64,000 bases of DNA from Ancylothrix sp. D3o (GCF_025370775.1 NZ_JAMXEX010000003.1:124001-188000), one strand, 5' to 3'. Shown: positions 9,177-17,856, numbered from the stretch's first letter. The notes: a model not told the origin generated them from the letters alone. Translations and numbers: made by a program.

Positions 9177-9606
9177 TGTTGAATTCTCAAGATTTGGTAA
9201 GAATTATCGAGCAACAGCAGCAGAAGAGCTACCTTAAAGAGGCTGTTGAGCGACTCAGAGTTTGTAAGGGTTTTTTGGGAGAATTGTTTTCTGTGCTACA
9301 ATTGTACGGAAAAATGAGGCTCTGGTTTTTGCCGCCAATGCTGGAGACCCTTACAATCGTTAACGTTTGTGTACGGTTTACTCAGAATTTGGTCAAGTTG
9401 TGAGGCGATTTATTAACCTTTTTCTAAGAGTTGTTTCAAGTTGTGTTTTTTGGAGTTGGTTTTTTCTAAATTCAGGTATCGTAGTAGGAGCAGCCAAATA
9501 ATTAAGGAAATCTTAAGATATGGGATGCCGGTCTGAGGGCCATTGGCCGTAAAGACTGATTTACCTACCATCACTCTCGATGGATTCACGCTTACGCGGA
9601 GGTTGT
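9177..9606. other. Divergent intergenic region
   Basis: This spacer separates the minus-strand YrdC gene and a small plus-strand gene. Open frames on both strands here (9149-9403 and 9413-9661) lack ribosome binding sites and recognisable content. No tRNA-like arm or inverted repeat was convincing. Confidence 0.4.
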
Positions 9607-9837
9607 ATGACTCCCTCAATGCTTCGCCAACTTTGGACGGTTGTTGAAAAAACTCAAGCAAATTTTCTGTTAACTTTGGATGATGCTAGTTTGGAGCAGT
9701 GGTTGCTCAAGCAGTTTAATCAGGAGCAGTCTCTTAATAGGGACGAGACGAATGTGCTCAATGGTTATATCCGCTCTAAGCTTTCTTTGATTCGCGATTT
9801 GGCGCAAGAGCGCCAGTTAACTGAACTGTTTGGGTAG
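9607..9837 (+). CDS. Small hypothetical protein, 76 aa
   Basis: The ATG at 9607 follows GGAGG at 9598-9602 and gives a 76-residue protein beginning MTPSMLRQLWTVVEKTQ, predicted all-helical, with SLEQWLLKQFN and NGYIRSKLSLIRDLAQERQ. It has no membrane segment and no catalytic motif. The composition and the ribosome binding site make it a likely real small cytoplasmic protein of a type common in cyanobacteria, but I cannot name the family. An in-frame ATG at 9580 exists upstream and is less well placed. Confidence 0.6.
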   Translation: MTPSMLRQLWTVVEKTQANFLLTLDDASLEQWLLKQFNQEQSLNRDETNVLNGYIRSKLSLIRDLAQERQLTELFG

Positions 9838-10400
9838 GCCGGCGGAGAAACGGCACTTTCATCAAATAACCCTGACTCTTGGCTCCTGGTGCCGGCATCC
9901 AGCCACAATGATATCTAATGAAAATTGGGGCTGGCTAAGTTTTATGCCGGCTGAATTTTGCTGTCAAGAAGAGTTGCTCTGGCCTTATGTTTGTTGGGCC
10001 GGTGGCTGTATTTTGCTTGACTTTTGGAGGTGAGGGGAATTTTTGAGGTTGGTATGGTTTTTTGTCTTTGCCTCTAATTATACCAGGTTTGGTATTGGTT
10101 TGGGGATGTTGGGTTGGATAGATTCTTTGTTTTTTTGAGGGGCTGTTTTAGTGATTGGTTGGCTGCAAATGCTGAGAGTGAGATCAAAATTTCCTGAAGC
10201 TTAATCTCATAAATTGCATCGGCATCAAGTGATGGCTGCATATTTGGGAGGCAAATGTCAAGAACTCAAATATTTTTTTAATTATACCCCCCTAGATGGG
10301 TCTGTCCTCAAGGGTCTATCATAGGGAAGAGGGATTTGCATCCCAAAAAAAAACAATGTTCAAGTGTTTACACGAAAAGCTGATCAGGAGGTCTGCCTCA
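9838..10400. other. Intergenic region before DAHP synthase
   Basis: No supported gene lies in this 563-base spacer. A 67-residue frame at 9830-10033 overlaps the end of the preceding gene and has Trp/Cys-rich, non-protein-like composition. The promoter of the DAHP synthase gene should lie here; no T-box or riboswitch core was recognised. Confidence 0.4.
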
Positions 10401-11444
10401 ATGCCGAATAAAATTTTAGACACAAATATAGAAACAGCGCAGATTTTGATAAGTCCGCTTGAAATAAAATCAAAACTGCCTTTGACGGTGGCGAATAGCA
10501 ATACTGTGGCGAAGTACCGCAAAGAAATACAAGATATTTTAGAAGCAAAAGATAATCGTAAATTTATCGTGGTTGGCCCTTGTTCGATCCATGATATCAA
10601 AGCTGGTGAAGAATATGCCCATCGCCTCAAAAGTTTATCGGAAAAAGTCAAAGATAAGTTTTTGTTGATTATGCGTGTTTATTTTGAGAAACCTAGAACT
10701 ACGGTGGGGTGGAAAGGGTTAATTAATGACCCAGATATGGATGATTCTTTTCAGATTGAGAAGGGGTTGGAATTGGCGCGAAGTTTTTTGTTAAAAATCA
10801 CGGATTTAGATTTACCAACGGCGACAGAAGCGCTTGATCCAATTGTGCCTCAATATATTGGGGAATTGATTAGCTGGACTGCGATAGGGGCGCGGACTAC
10901 GGAATCGCAAACTCACCGGGAAATGGCTAGTGGTCTTTCGATGCCGGTGGGTTTTAAAAATAGTACGGATGGCAGTATTGAGGTGGCGCTAAATGCGATG
11001 CAAGCAGCGCGTACTCCTCACAGTTTTTTGGGGATTAATGCGCGGGGTTTGGTGTGTGTTTTTAAGACGAAGGGAAATCCCTATGCTCATATTATTTTAC
11101 GGGGGGGAAACACCGGCCCGAACTATGGCACGCAGCACGTTACGGCGGTGGCGGAAAAGTTAAAGGCGGCGAATTTGCCGACGAATATTGTGATTGATTG
11201 CAGTCATGGCAATTCGAGTAAAGACCACCGCAAACAAGGGGTGGTTTTTAATAGTGTGATTGACCAAATGATTGAGGGAAATAAATTGCTGGTGGGGATG
11301 ATGATTGAGTCTAATTTATATGAGGGCGGTCAATCAATCCCTTGTGATTTGGCACAGTTGAAGTATGGGGTTTCTGTGACGGATAAGTGTATTGGTTGGG
11401 AGGAAACTGAGGAGTTGATTTTGTCGGCTCATGCTAGACTTTAA
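10401..11444 (+). CDS. 3-deoxy-7-phosphoheptulonate (DAHP) synthase, class I
   Basis: This 347-residue enzyme condenses phosphoenolpyruvate and erythrose-4-phosphate, the first step of the shikimate pathway. The AroF/AroG/AroH-type hallmarks are present: FIVVGPCSIHD, RVYFEKPRTTVGWKGL, GARTTESQTHREMASGLS and DCSHGNSSK with metal and substrate residues. The N-terminal extension of about 50 residues is the part that carries feedback inhibition in this class. Which aromatic amino acid inhibits it cannot be read safely. The ATG at 10401 has AGGAGG nine bases upstream, which rules out the in-frame start about 105 bases earlier. Monocistronic. Confidence 0.95.
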   Translation: MPNKILDTNIETAQILISPLEIKSKLPLTVANSNTVAKYRKEIQDILEAKDNRKFIVVGPCSIHDIKAGEEYAHRLKSLSEKVKDKFLLIMRVYFEKPRTTVGWKGLINDPDMDDSFQIEKGLELARSFLLKITDLDLPTATEALDPIVPQYIGELISWTAIGARTTESQTHREMASGLSMPVGFKNSTDGSIEVALNAMQAARTPHSFLGINARGLVCVFKTKGNPYAHIILRGGNTGPNYGTQHVTAVAEKLKAANLPTNIVIDCSHGNSSKDHRKQGVVFNSVIDQMIEGNKLLVGMMIESNLYEGGQSIPCDLAQLKYGVSVTDKCIGWEETEELILSAHARL

Positions 11445-11460
11445 GGTTGGTGTTTAAGTT

Positions 11461-11485
11461 GCCCCCTCTTTTTTTAGAGGGGGGC
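11461..11485 (+). terminator. Hairpin after DAHP synthase
   Basis: GCCCCCTCT and AGAGGGGGGC form a near-perfect 9-base stem with a T-rich loop, 16 bases past the DAHP synthase stop. There is no T run after the stem on the plus strand, so it may be a weak or non-canonical terminator. Confidence 0.4.
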
Positions 11486-11684
11486 TAAGTAGGCGTAGGT
11501 GATGAGATTTTAAGGTTGGGTGTTCAAGGCGAGGTCACTGAGGTTTCACAGCTTGGTACAAGAGGGTATTTAGGGTTTTTTGGTTTTGTAGGAGGGTTGG
11601 TAGGATTTGCTGTTTCTGATTTGTCACGATATGCTGCAAAATGTTTGAAGTATGCAAAGGTACAGGTTTTTAGGATAAGTAAGG

Positions 11685-12791
11685 ATGTCTGTCAAGTTTT
11701 CGCGTCGTCGGTTTCTTCAGTATGGTGGTTCGGCGTTTTTGGGTTTTGCTTCGACTGCGGGATCTAAGGCTTGCGCTCAGTTGAAACCGGAGGTTTCTGG
11801 GGATAAAATTGTTGCGAATTTGGAACGTTATATACCTGAGCTTATGCAGCAAGCAAGGGTGCCGGGGGCGGCGGTTGCGGTTGTTAGGGAGGGGCGTGTT
11901 TTGTGGGCGGGTGGCTTTGGGGTGAAAAGTGTCCAAACGGGGGAACGAGTAACAGAAAATACGGTGTTTGCTGCGGCTTCTTTGAGTAAGCCGGTGTTTG
12001 CTTATGCGGCGCTGAAAATGTGCGAACGGGGGCAGTTGAGTCTTGATTTGCCTTTAACTAATTATACTGCAAAACCTTATATTTCTGATGAGAGGATTCA
12101 ACAGGTTACTACTCGAATGGTGCTTGCTCATACGGCGGGTTTTCCTAATTGGAGTGGGGATGAGCCGGTGTGGTTTGATTTTAATCCGGGGGCGAAATTT
12201 GGTTATTCGAGTGAGGGTTTTATTTATTTGCAAAGTGTGGTGGAACGATTGACAAAAGAGAATTTTAATGATTATATGATTCGCAATTTTTTTGCACCGT
12301 TGGGGATGGTAAATAGTAGTTATGTTTGGAGGCCGGCTTTTGAGTCTATGGCGGCAAATGGGCATGATCGGGGGGGTAAGGTTTATCCTTTAAACCGGCC
12401 AAAAGAGGCTGTTTCAGCGGGCAGTTTGCGAACGAATGTTACGGATTATGCTAAGTTTTTAATGGCGATGATGGAACCGGGGGTTTATGATAACCCGTTT
12501 CGTCTGAATGAGGATAGTTTGGCGCAAATGGTTCGGCAAAATAGTGCGATTAATTCTAATTTGGGTTGGGGGTTGGGTTGGGGTGTTGAAAAGACTCGCA
12601 ATGGTGATTTTTTTTGGCATTGGGGGGATAGCGGAATTTATAAAAGTTTTGCTTTGGGTTCGCGGATGTTTCAAACCGGCGCTGTGATTTTAACGAATAG
12701 CGAAAATGGTTTAAAAATTTGCGATAATATTGTTAAGATGGCTTTGGGTGGAGAACATCCGGCTTTTGATTTTGAGATGATTGAGTATTAA
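11685..12791 (+). CDS. Tat-exported serine hydrolase (class C beta-lactamase fold)
   Basis: The 368-residue protein begins with a twin-arginine signal (SRRRFLQYGGSAFLGF, residues 6-21) and a likely cleavage site near residue 30, so it should be exported folded. The SxxK catalytic motif is SLSK at 99-102, a Tyr motif appears as YSSEG near residue 175, and the third motif is HWGDSG near residue 311. This is the pattern of class C-like beta-lactamases, D-aminopeptidases and EstB-type esterases. YxS in place of YxN favours an esterase or peptidase over a true beta-lactamase. The substrate is unknown and there is no obvious operon partner. Confidence 0.85.
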   Translation: MSVKFSRRRFLQYGGSAFLGFASTAGSKACAQLKPEVSGDKIVANLERYIPELMQQARVPGAAVAVVREGRVLWAGGFGVKSVQTGERVTENTVFAAASLSKPVFAYAALKMCERGQLSLDLPLTNYTAKPYISDERIQQVTTRMVLAHTAGFPNWSGDEPVWFDFNPGAKFGYSSEGFIYLQSVVERLTKENFNDYMIRNFFAPLGMVNSSYVWRPAFESMAANGHDRGGKVYPLNRPKEAVSAGSLRTNVTDYAKFLMAMMEPGVYDNPFRLNEDSLAQMVRQNSAINSNLGWGLGWGVEKTRNGDFFWHWGDSGIYKSFALGSRMFQTGAVILTNSENGLKICDNIVKMALGGEHPAFDFEMIEY

Positions 12792-12820
12792 ATTTTGGCA
12801 AACATTAATTGCTTATTTGC

Positions 12821-12877
12821 TATAGGCTGCGTCGATTTGCGGTTGATTAAATAAACCGCTGATCAACCCAGCCTATA
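12821..12877. repeat. Nested inverted repeat with TATAGGCTG arms
   Basis: TATAGGCTG (12821-12829) pairs with CAGCCTATA (12869-12877). Inside, GGTTGAT (12841-12847) pairs with ATCAACC (12862-12868), and GCGGTT with AACCGC offers an alternative inner stem. A related TATAGGCTGCGGTT sequence occurs at 46131-46144, so the element seems to be dispersed. Confidence 0.55.
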
Positions 12878-13033
12878 ACAGATGATAGAAGAAAATTATG
12901 GCAGAGAAAGGGAGATTTAAAATTAGGCCGGTGAAGGTAGTTGTTATGATGAGGTTTCAATATATATTGATTTCCCAATCAAATTGTTATTATAGTGGTA
13001 TAGTCTCTGCTCTGGCAATTGAGGATTTTTTGC

Positions 13034-13480
13034 ATGACAATTTACTTTTACACTACCGGCGATAAATACGGCTGCTTTTCCAACTTTTCCGCGCATGGTT
13101 TTGAACTAGACGGAGTTTACTGGCCAACCTCCGAACATTACTTTCAAGCTCAAAAATTTGCCGGCACTCCCCATGCAGAGCAAATTGCAACAGCAAAAAC
13201 CCCAAAAGATGCAGCAAAAATGGGGAGAGATCGCAAACGTCCCCTGCGTTCCGACTGGGAAAAAGTTAAAGATGATATCATGCGAAAAGCCGTACTCAAA
13301 AAATTTCAAACTCACCCAGAAATCCGCCAAATTTTATTAGAAACCGGCACTGAAGACATCATCGAAAACTCCCCCATAGATTATTATTGGGGATGCGGAA
13401 AAGACGGCACCGGCAAAAATATGCTCGGCAAAATCCTAGTAGAAACCCGCGAACTTCTCCGCAATTACCCTACCGAATAA
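13034..13480 (+). CDS. NADAR family protein (YbiA-like N-glycosidase)
   Basis: This 148-residue protein matches the NADAR/YbiA family: FSNFSAHGFELDGVYWPTSEHYFQAQKF (residues 15-42) and the C-terminal YWGCGKDGTGKNMLGKIL. Members cleave N-glycosidic bonds, for example removing damaged riboflavin-pathway intermediates or ADP-ribose from nucleic acid or guanine. The active-site region with WPTSEHYFQ is intact. The ATG at 13034 gives the standard family length. It stands alone, followed by a repeat. Confidence 0.9.
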   Translation: MTIYFYTTGDKYGCFSNFSAHGFELDGVYWPTSEHYFQAQKFAGTPHAEQIATAKTPKDAAKMGRDRKRPLRSDWEKVKDDIMRKAVLKKFQTHPEIRQILLETGTEDIIENSPIDYYWGCGKDGTGKNMLGKILVETRELLRNYPTE

Positions 13481-13490
13481 ACCCATTTTT

Positions 13491-13530
13491 TTTATCTGCG
13501 TTTATCTGCGTTTATCTGCGGTTAAAAAAT
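13491..13530 (+). repeat. Triple TTTATCTGCG repeat, copy 1
   Basis: Three tandem decamers TTTATCTGCG (13491-13520) are followed by GTTAAAAAAT. A second copy at 14670-14709 is identical except for one base. Both lie in short gaps upstream of genes of the epimerase/DUF1611 pair. Confidence 0.8.
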
Positions 13531-13598
13531 GACCCAAAAATCACCATAAAAAATACACCGGCCTAACAGTAAACTAAAAATAGTAAAAAAACGACACC

Positions 13599-14648
13599 AT
13601 GAAAATAGAAATCCAACCCTTCACAGTCCATAAACGCTTTGCCCTCACCATCAGTCGGGGAACCACAGCCCAAACAACGAATATTTGGGTAAAAATAGAA
13701 CATGAAGGCATAGAAGGATGGGGAGAAGCCTCGCCATTTTCCACCGGCATTGAACCGCAAACAACAGAAATTCTCCTCAAAGCCTTACAAACTATTTCGC
13801 AAATTTCCGAAACCTTTAATCCCCACAACCGGCAACAAATAGAACGAGTATTAAACGAACTAAAAACCCCCTCCGCAGCCCGCGCCGCCATTGACACAGC
13901 CCTGCATGATTGGATAGGAAAAAAAGCCCAAATGCCCCTCTGGAAAATGTGGGGTTTAAATTCAACTTATATCCCCCCCACATCAGTAACCATTGGCATC
14001 AACACCCCCGAAAAAGTAAAAGAAAGAGTCCGAGACTGGCTAAATTTAACCCAAGCCAAAATATTAAAAGTAAAACTGGGAAGCCCCGATGGAATAGAAG
14101 CAGACAAAGCAATCATTTTAGCAGTCAAAGAACAAGCCCCCACCACAACCCAAATTACCATAGATGCCAACGGCGGATGGAACCTAGAAAACGCCATCAA
14201 AATGAGTGAATGGCTGGCAGAACAGCAAATAAAATATGTAGAACAACCGCTACCTCGCGGCCAAGAAAACGACCTACCCGCCCTCAAAAAACGCTCACCC
14301 CTGCCAATTTTTGTAGACGAAAGTTGCTTTACAAGTCGAGACATTCCCCCCTTGGCAAACTGCGTCGATGGTATTAACATAAAACTAATGAAAGCCGGTG
14401 GATTAACCGAAGCTCTGCGAATGATTCACACCGCCAAAGCCTGCGGATTACAAATCATGTTTGGGTGCTATTCTGACAGTACATTAGCCAACACAGCCAT
14501 GTCCCACCTAGCACCCCTAGCCGATTATTTAGACCTAGACAGCCACCTAAACCTCACCGACGATTTCTTCACCGGCGCCACCCTCCAAAAAGGCTGTTTA
14601 ACCCCCAACGAAAACCCAGGAATAGGCGTCACAAAAACCCACCCATAA
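13599..14648 (+). CDS. Dipeptide epimerase-type enolase superfamily enzyme (DgcA-like)
   Basis: The 349-residue enzyme is of the muconate-lactonizing/Ala-Glu epimerase subgroup. The catalytic lysine pair is LKVKLG (K157, K159), metal ligands are D189 (IDANGGW), E215 (YVEQPL) and D240 (VDES), and the opposite lysine is K262 (IKLMKAGG). Such enzymes epimerise L-Ala-D/L-Glu or, in the DgcA case, N-acetyl-glutamate. It is followed after 62 bases by a DUF1611 gene. That pairing matches the described DgcN-DgcA route for D-glutamate and is why N-acetyl-D-glutamate racemase is a serious alternative to the dipeptide activity. Confidence 0.85.
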   Translation: MKIEIQPFTVHKRFALTISRGTTAQTTNIWVKIEHEGIEGWGEASPFSTGIEPQTTEILLKALQTISQISETFNPHNRQQIERVLNELKTPSAARAAIDTALHDWIGKKAQMPLWKMWGLNSTYIPPTSVTIGINTPEKVKERVRDWLNLTQAKILKVKLGSPDGIEADKAIILAVKEQAPTTTQITIDANGGWNLENAIKMSEWLAEQQIKYVEQPLPRGQENDLPALKKRSPLPIFVDESCFTSRDIPPLANCVDGINIKLMKAGGLTEALRMIHTAKACGLQIMFGCYSDSTLANTAMSHLAPLADYLDLDSHLNLTDDFFTGATLQKGCLTPNENPGIGVTKTHP

Positions 14649-14669
14649 CCACAATTTCATTCATCAGTC

Positions 14670-14709
14670 TTCATCTGCGTTTATCTGCGTTTATCTGCGG
14701 TTAAAAAAT
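14670..14709 (+). repeat. Triple TTTATCTGCG repeat, copy 2
   Basis: Tandem decamers, the first with one base changed (TTCATCTGCG), are followed by GTTAAAAAAT, ending one base before the ATG of the DUF1611 gene. It is 39/40 identical to the copy at 13491-13530. It occupies the place where a ribosome binding site would be expected. Confidence 0.8.
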
Positions 14710-14710
14710 C

Positions 14711-15748
14711 ATGCTAACCCCCCAACATCGCCTCGCCATCCTATTACATGAAGGCATAAAAGGAACATCAGGAAAAACCGGCCTAGCCCTTCTCCGTTTC
14801 AGCCAAGCCGAAATCGTCGCCGTCATCGATAAACAAAGTGCTGGAGAATCCCTCACAAAACTAACCGGCATCCCACGCAATATTCCCATTGTTGCCTCAC
14901 TTCAAGAAGCCCTCACATATAACCCCAACGTCCTCGCCATTGGCATCGCCCCTTCCGGCGGAGCCCTGCCCCCCGAATGGATAGCCGAAGTTAAACAAGC
15001 CATCAAAGCAGGCATATCCATCGCAAACGGACTGCACACCAAAGTCGCGCCCGAAGCCGAAACAGACTTGCAACCGGGACAATGGATTTGGGATATGCGC
15101 CAAGAACCGCCAGGGTTAAGCATTGGCGCTGCCAGAGCCAGAACACTGAATTGCCGGCGCGTCCTCACCGTCGGTACAGATATGAGCGTTGGCAAAATGT
15201 CTACAAGCATTGAACTTAATGGCGCCTCCCACCGGCGCGGCTTGCAATCCAAATTTCTCGCCACCGGCCAAGCTGGCTTAATGATTGCCGGCGATGGAAT
15301 TGCCCTTGATGCCGTCCGCGTAGACTTTGCAGCCGGTGCCGTCGAGCAAATGGTGATGCGCTATGGCAGCGACTTTGATATTTTGTATATAGAAGGCCAA
15401 GGCTCACTTTTACACCCTGGCTCAACGGCGACTTTACCTTTATTGCGGGGGTCACAAGCGACTCACTTAGTATTAGTTCACCGCGCCGGTCAACTTCACG
15501 TCAAAAATAATCCTCACGTTTTGATACCCCCCTTGTCGGCAGTTATCCAACTCTACGAAGCAGTGGCCGGTGCAGCCGGTGCCTTAGAACCTGCCCGCGT
15601 TGTCGCCGTCGCCCTCAACACCCATCACCTCGACGAGCAAGCAGCCACCGCCTCTATCGCCCAAACTCAACAAGAAACCGGCCTTCCCTGCATTGATCCT
15701 GTACGGTTTGGGGCTGATGTAATTTTAGATGCAATTGTGAAGGAGTAA
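14711..15748 (+). CDS. DUF1611 family P-loop protein (DgcN-like)
   Basis: This 345-residue protein has the DUF1611 layout: an N-terminal Rossmann-like part (about 1-145) and a C-terminal P-loop domain whose Walker A is GTDMSVGKMS at 155-164, followed by EGQGSLLHPG near 230. DgcN, a member of this family, acetylates D-glutamate to N-acetyl-D-glutamate, which the partner DgcA then racemises. The adjacent enolase-superfamily gene makes that role plausible here. No ribosome binding site is visible because a repeat abuts the start, so translation may depend on the upstream gene or an A-rich leader. Function is inferred from family and pairing only. Confidence 0.8.
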   Translation: MLTPQHRLAILLHEGIKGTSGKTGLALLRFSQAEIVAVIDKQSAGESLTKLTGIPRNIPIVASLQEALTYNPNVLAIGIAPSGGALPPEWIAEVKQAIKAGISIANGLHTKVAPEAETDLQPGQWIWDMRQEPPGLSIGAARARTLNCRRVLTVGTDMSVGKMSTSIELNGASHRRGLQSKFLATGQAGLMIAGDGIALDAVRVDFAAGAVEQMVMRYGSDFDILYIEGQGSLLHPGSTATLPLLRGSQATHLVLVHRAGQLHVKNNPHVLIPPLSAVIQLYEAVAGAAGALEPARVVAVALNTHHLDEQAATASIAQTQQETGLPCIDPVRFGADVILDAIVKE

Positions 15749-15761
15749 TCGTTTTTTTCAC

Positions 15762-15790
15762 TTCGTAACCAGGGTGAGGCTGGTTACGAA
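15762..15790. terminator. Bidirectional terminator between convergent genes
   Basis: TTCGTAACCAG and CTGGTTACGAA make a perfect 11-base stem with a 7-base loop, flanked by a T run on the left and A run on the right. It separates the DUF1611 gene from the convergent GH13 gene and belongs to the GTAACCAG/CTGGTTAC palindrome family also found at 19829. Confidence 0.75.
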
Positions 15791-15809
15791 AAAACAGTTA
15801 AGAAAAAGA

Positions 15810-17477
15810 TTATTTCCAGAGAAAAACCTTAGCAGTAAATTCCGGCAAATCAATCATCAACTGGTTATTTTCCACCGTCACATCATAATTATCTTTCCAC
15901 TCATGCCAAGTGCCATTTTCAGGGAAATTTGGAACCATATAACCGGCCAAATAATCGCCCGAAAAATTAACAACAACCACCACCCGTGACCCCTCATTGT
16001 TCCAGCGAACATAAGCCAAAACATGACTATCTGTATTTTCGTGAAAAAAGTCAATATCAGACATCAAAAGAGCATGGTAATTCTCTTTTCGCATCGCAAT
16101 TAAGCCTTTGTAAAAATTAAACAAATTGCGATTGCTGTCATTGTTTAACAAAGCCCAATGCAAAGCATTCTTTTCATTGGGTTTTCGGCGCGTATATTCG
16201 GCAAATTCTTGCCCCATCCAAATCATCGGAACGCCGGGGGCTGTCATCAAAATAGTTGCCGCTAATTCAATGCGTTGAAAAGCAGGTTCATCAAAAATGC
16301 CGCAATTTCCAAAATCTCGAATTAAGCGGTTTTGGTCGTGATTGCTGAGATAATTAATCACCTTTGAAACACCGACAGGATAGTCTTGCCGGCGCGGATC
16401 TAAAACCTGCTCAAGGTTCTCTAAATCAAACGTATTTGTACAAAGTTCTGAGACAATAAAATGATGGAAGCTGTCATGCCAACAGGCATCCATCGGCCCG
16501 TTAGGTGCAACAATTTCCGGTTTTTCGGGGACGTGCTCACCAATATTATAAAAAGGTTTGTCACCGGCAGCTTTTTTTGCCTCGCTGGTAAGCCATTCAA
16601 GAAACGGAAAATTATCTAATTGTTTGAGGGCATCATAGCGAATGCCATCAATGTGATATTCTTGAATCCAATAACGAACCACATCCCCCATAAACTCTTT
16701 CGCCGGAGAGATGCCGAGATTTTCATCATAATGATCGTAATTAAATTCTGGCCCCCAATAATACTGATCTCCAGGGTGATGCCGGTCATGGTAAAACCAG
16801 TAATCTCGGTTAATTTGAAACAGCGGATTATCTTCCGAACAATGATTATAAAGTTGGTCTAAAATCACCCGAATTCCTCGGCCATGACACTCATCAATCA
16901 GGCGTTTTAAATCTTCGGTAGAACCGTAACGGGGATTGAGTGCAAAAAATAAACTCGGCGTATAACCCCAGGAGTAATCATCCCCCGGACATTCACCCAC
17001 CGGCATCAATTGAATGGCGTTAATTCCCAAATCAGATAAATAATCTAACTTATCAATCACATCTTGATAAGTTCCCTTCTTACCTTCATCTCCCTCACCT
17101 CCAGAAAAATCTTCAACGTGCATTTCATAAATTATTAATTCGCTATCGCTGGGTAGGTGTTTATCATCATGTCGCCAGACATAGGTATCAATAATTCTTT
17201 CCCCATCTTTGATGCGAACAATTCCATTTTTTGATTGCGCGTCAATTTTAGTTACATAGGGATCGTTAATCTCCACCCATTCATCAGGAGGTAGTGACCA
17301 ACTTTGAGACTGGATGCGAAATTTATATTGATAAACGCCATCTTTCAAATCAACAACGCTGCGGAAATAACCCTTATCGTCTTTTTGCATAGCAATTTCT
17401 TGCCAATCACAAAAAGAACCAATCAGTTTAGCTTGATTGTTATAGGGAGCAAATAACTTAAATTCAATCTTAGCCAT
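15810..17477 (-). CDS. GH13 alpha-amylase family enzyme with N-terminal CBM48-like domain
   Basis: The 555-residue protein has a short E-set/CBM48-like N-terminus (KLIGSFCDWQE, residues 18-27) and a GH13 barrel. Conserved regions are DQLYNH (207-212), GIRYDAL (278-284, nucleophile D282), IGEH (312-315, acid/base E314) and SNHDQ (378-382, D381). Region I has Gln where most amylases have Val. Size and the N-terminal domain recall trehalohydrolase (TreZ) and related GH13 enzymes, but the specificity is not settled. It is transcribed divergently from glgE, so it probably acts on the same glucan or trehalose pool. No signal peptide; cytoplasmic. Confidence 0.85.
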   Translation of the reverse strand: MAKIEFKLFAPYNNQAKLIGSFCDWQEIAMQKDDKGYFRSVVDLKDGVYQYKFRIQSQSWSLPPDEWVEINDPYVTKIDAQSKNGIVRIKDGERIIDTYVWRHDDKHLPSDSELIIYEMHVEDFSGGEGDEGKKGTYQDVIDKLDYLSDLGINAIQLMPVGECPGDDYSWGYTPSLFFALNPRYGSTEDLKRLIDECHGRGIRVILDQLYNHCSEDNPLFQINRDYWFYHDRHHPGDQYYWGPEFNYDHYDENLGISPAKEFMGDVVRYWIQEYHIDGIRYDALKQLDNFPFLEWLTSEAKKAAGDKPFYNIGEHVPEKPEIVAPNGPMDACWHDSFHHFIVSELCTNTFDLENLEQVLDPRRQDYPVGVSKVINYLSNHDQNRLIRDFGNCGIFDEPAFQRIELAATILMTAPGVPMIWMGQEFAEYTRRKPNEKNALHWALLNNDSNRNLFNFYKGLIAMRKENYHALLMSDIDFFHENTDSHVLAYVRWNNEGSRVVVVVNFSGDYLAGYMVPNFPENGTWHEWKDNYDVTVENNQLMIDLPEFTAKVFLWK

Positions 17478-17856
17478 AAAAATTTATACTCCTTTGATCT
17501 TTATGCTATTAGTTTATCTCTTGCGAACGGGCCGGTGCATCCCACTAATGGCACAGCTTGCTGTGGGAATTTTCTGTTACTCTGGATACAGAAAACTACA
17601 TATTTTATTAATGGGTGAGTCTGATTGCTTGCAGTTAGAAACTCAACCATTCATCTTACCTCTGACAGATGTTCGCCCGGGCGATTTCCGATAGCTTATT
17701 AATAAGAATAAAAACCCATTGCCCCGATTGAACTGCGCGTTTAGTGACAGTTCAAAAACATTCAACAGTCCGATATATTTAACGCCCCTTTAAGCGAGGG
17801 CGCGAAATGCCTATGGCGACTGTTGCCTGAAGACGCAAGCAAAGGAACCATTACAA
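17478..17856. promoter_or_regulatory. Divergent promoter region and structured leader of glgE
   Basis: This 379-base gap must hold the promoters of the GH13 gene and the glgE operon. Just upstream of glgE, CGCCC (17783) and GGGCG (17798) form a stem, followed by further GC-rich pairing such as GGCGAC/GTTGCC near 17815-17827, then AAAGGAACC before the ATG. This could be a structured 5' leader. It did not match any riboswitch consensus that I know. Confidence 0.35.

Noticed and set aside
9510-9600. Possible tRNA before the 76-residue gene
   Set aside because: No T-arm GTTCRANYC, no closing acceptor stem; only short local pairings.
9830-10033. 67-residue plus frame after the 76-residue gene
   Set aside because: Overlaps the upstream gene's end and has a Trp/Cys-rich composition unlike a protein.
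11516-11767. 83-residue plus frame overlapping the serine hydrolase start
   Set aside because: Gly/Phe/Val-rich readout of T/G-rich DNA; the overlapping Tat-signal gene is clearly real.
17494-17694. 66-residue plus frame in the GH13-glgE divergent gap
   Set aside because: No ribosome binding site; hydrophobic then random content; the region must contain two promoters.
17783-17850. Cyclic-di-GMP or other known riboswitch before glgE
   Set aside because: A GACGCAAGC stretch recalls the c-di-GMP-I core, but the GCAAACC part and P1 closing stem are missing.
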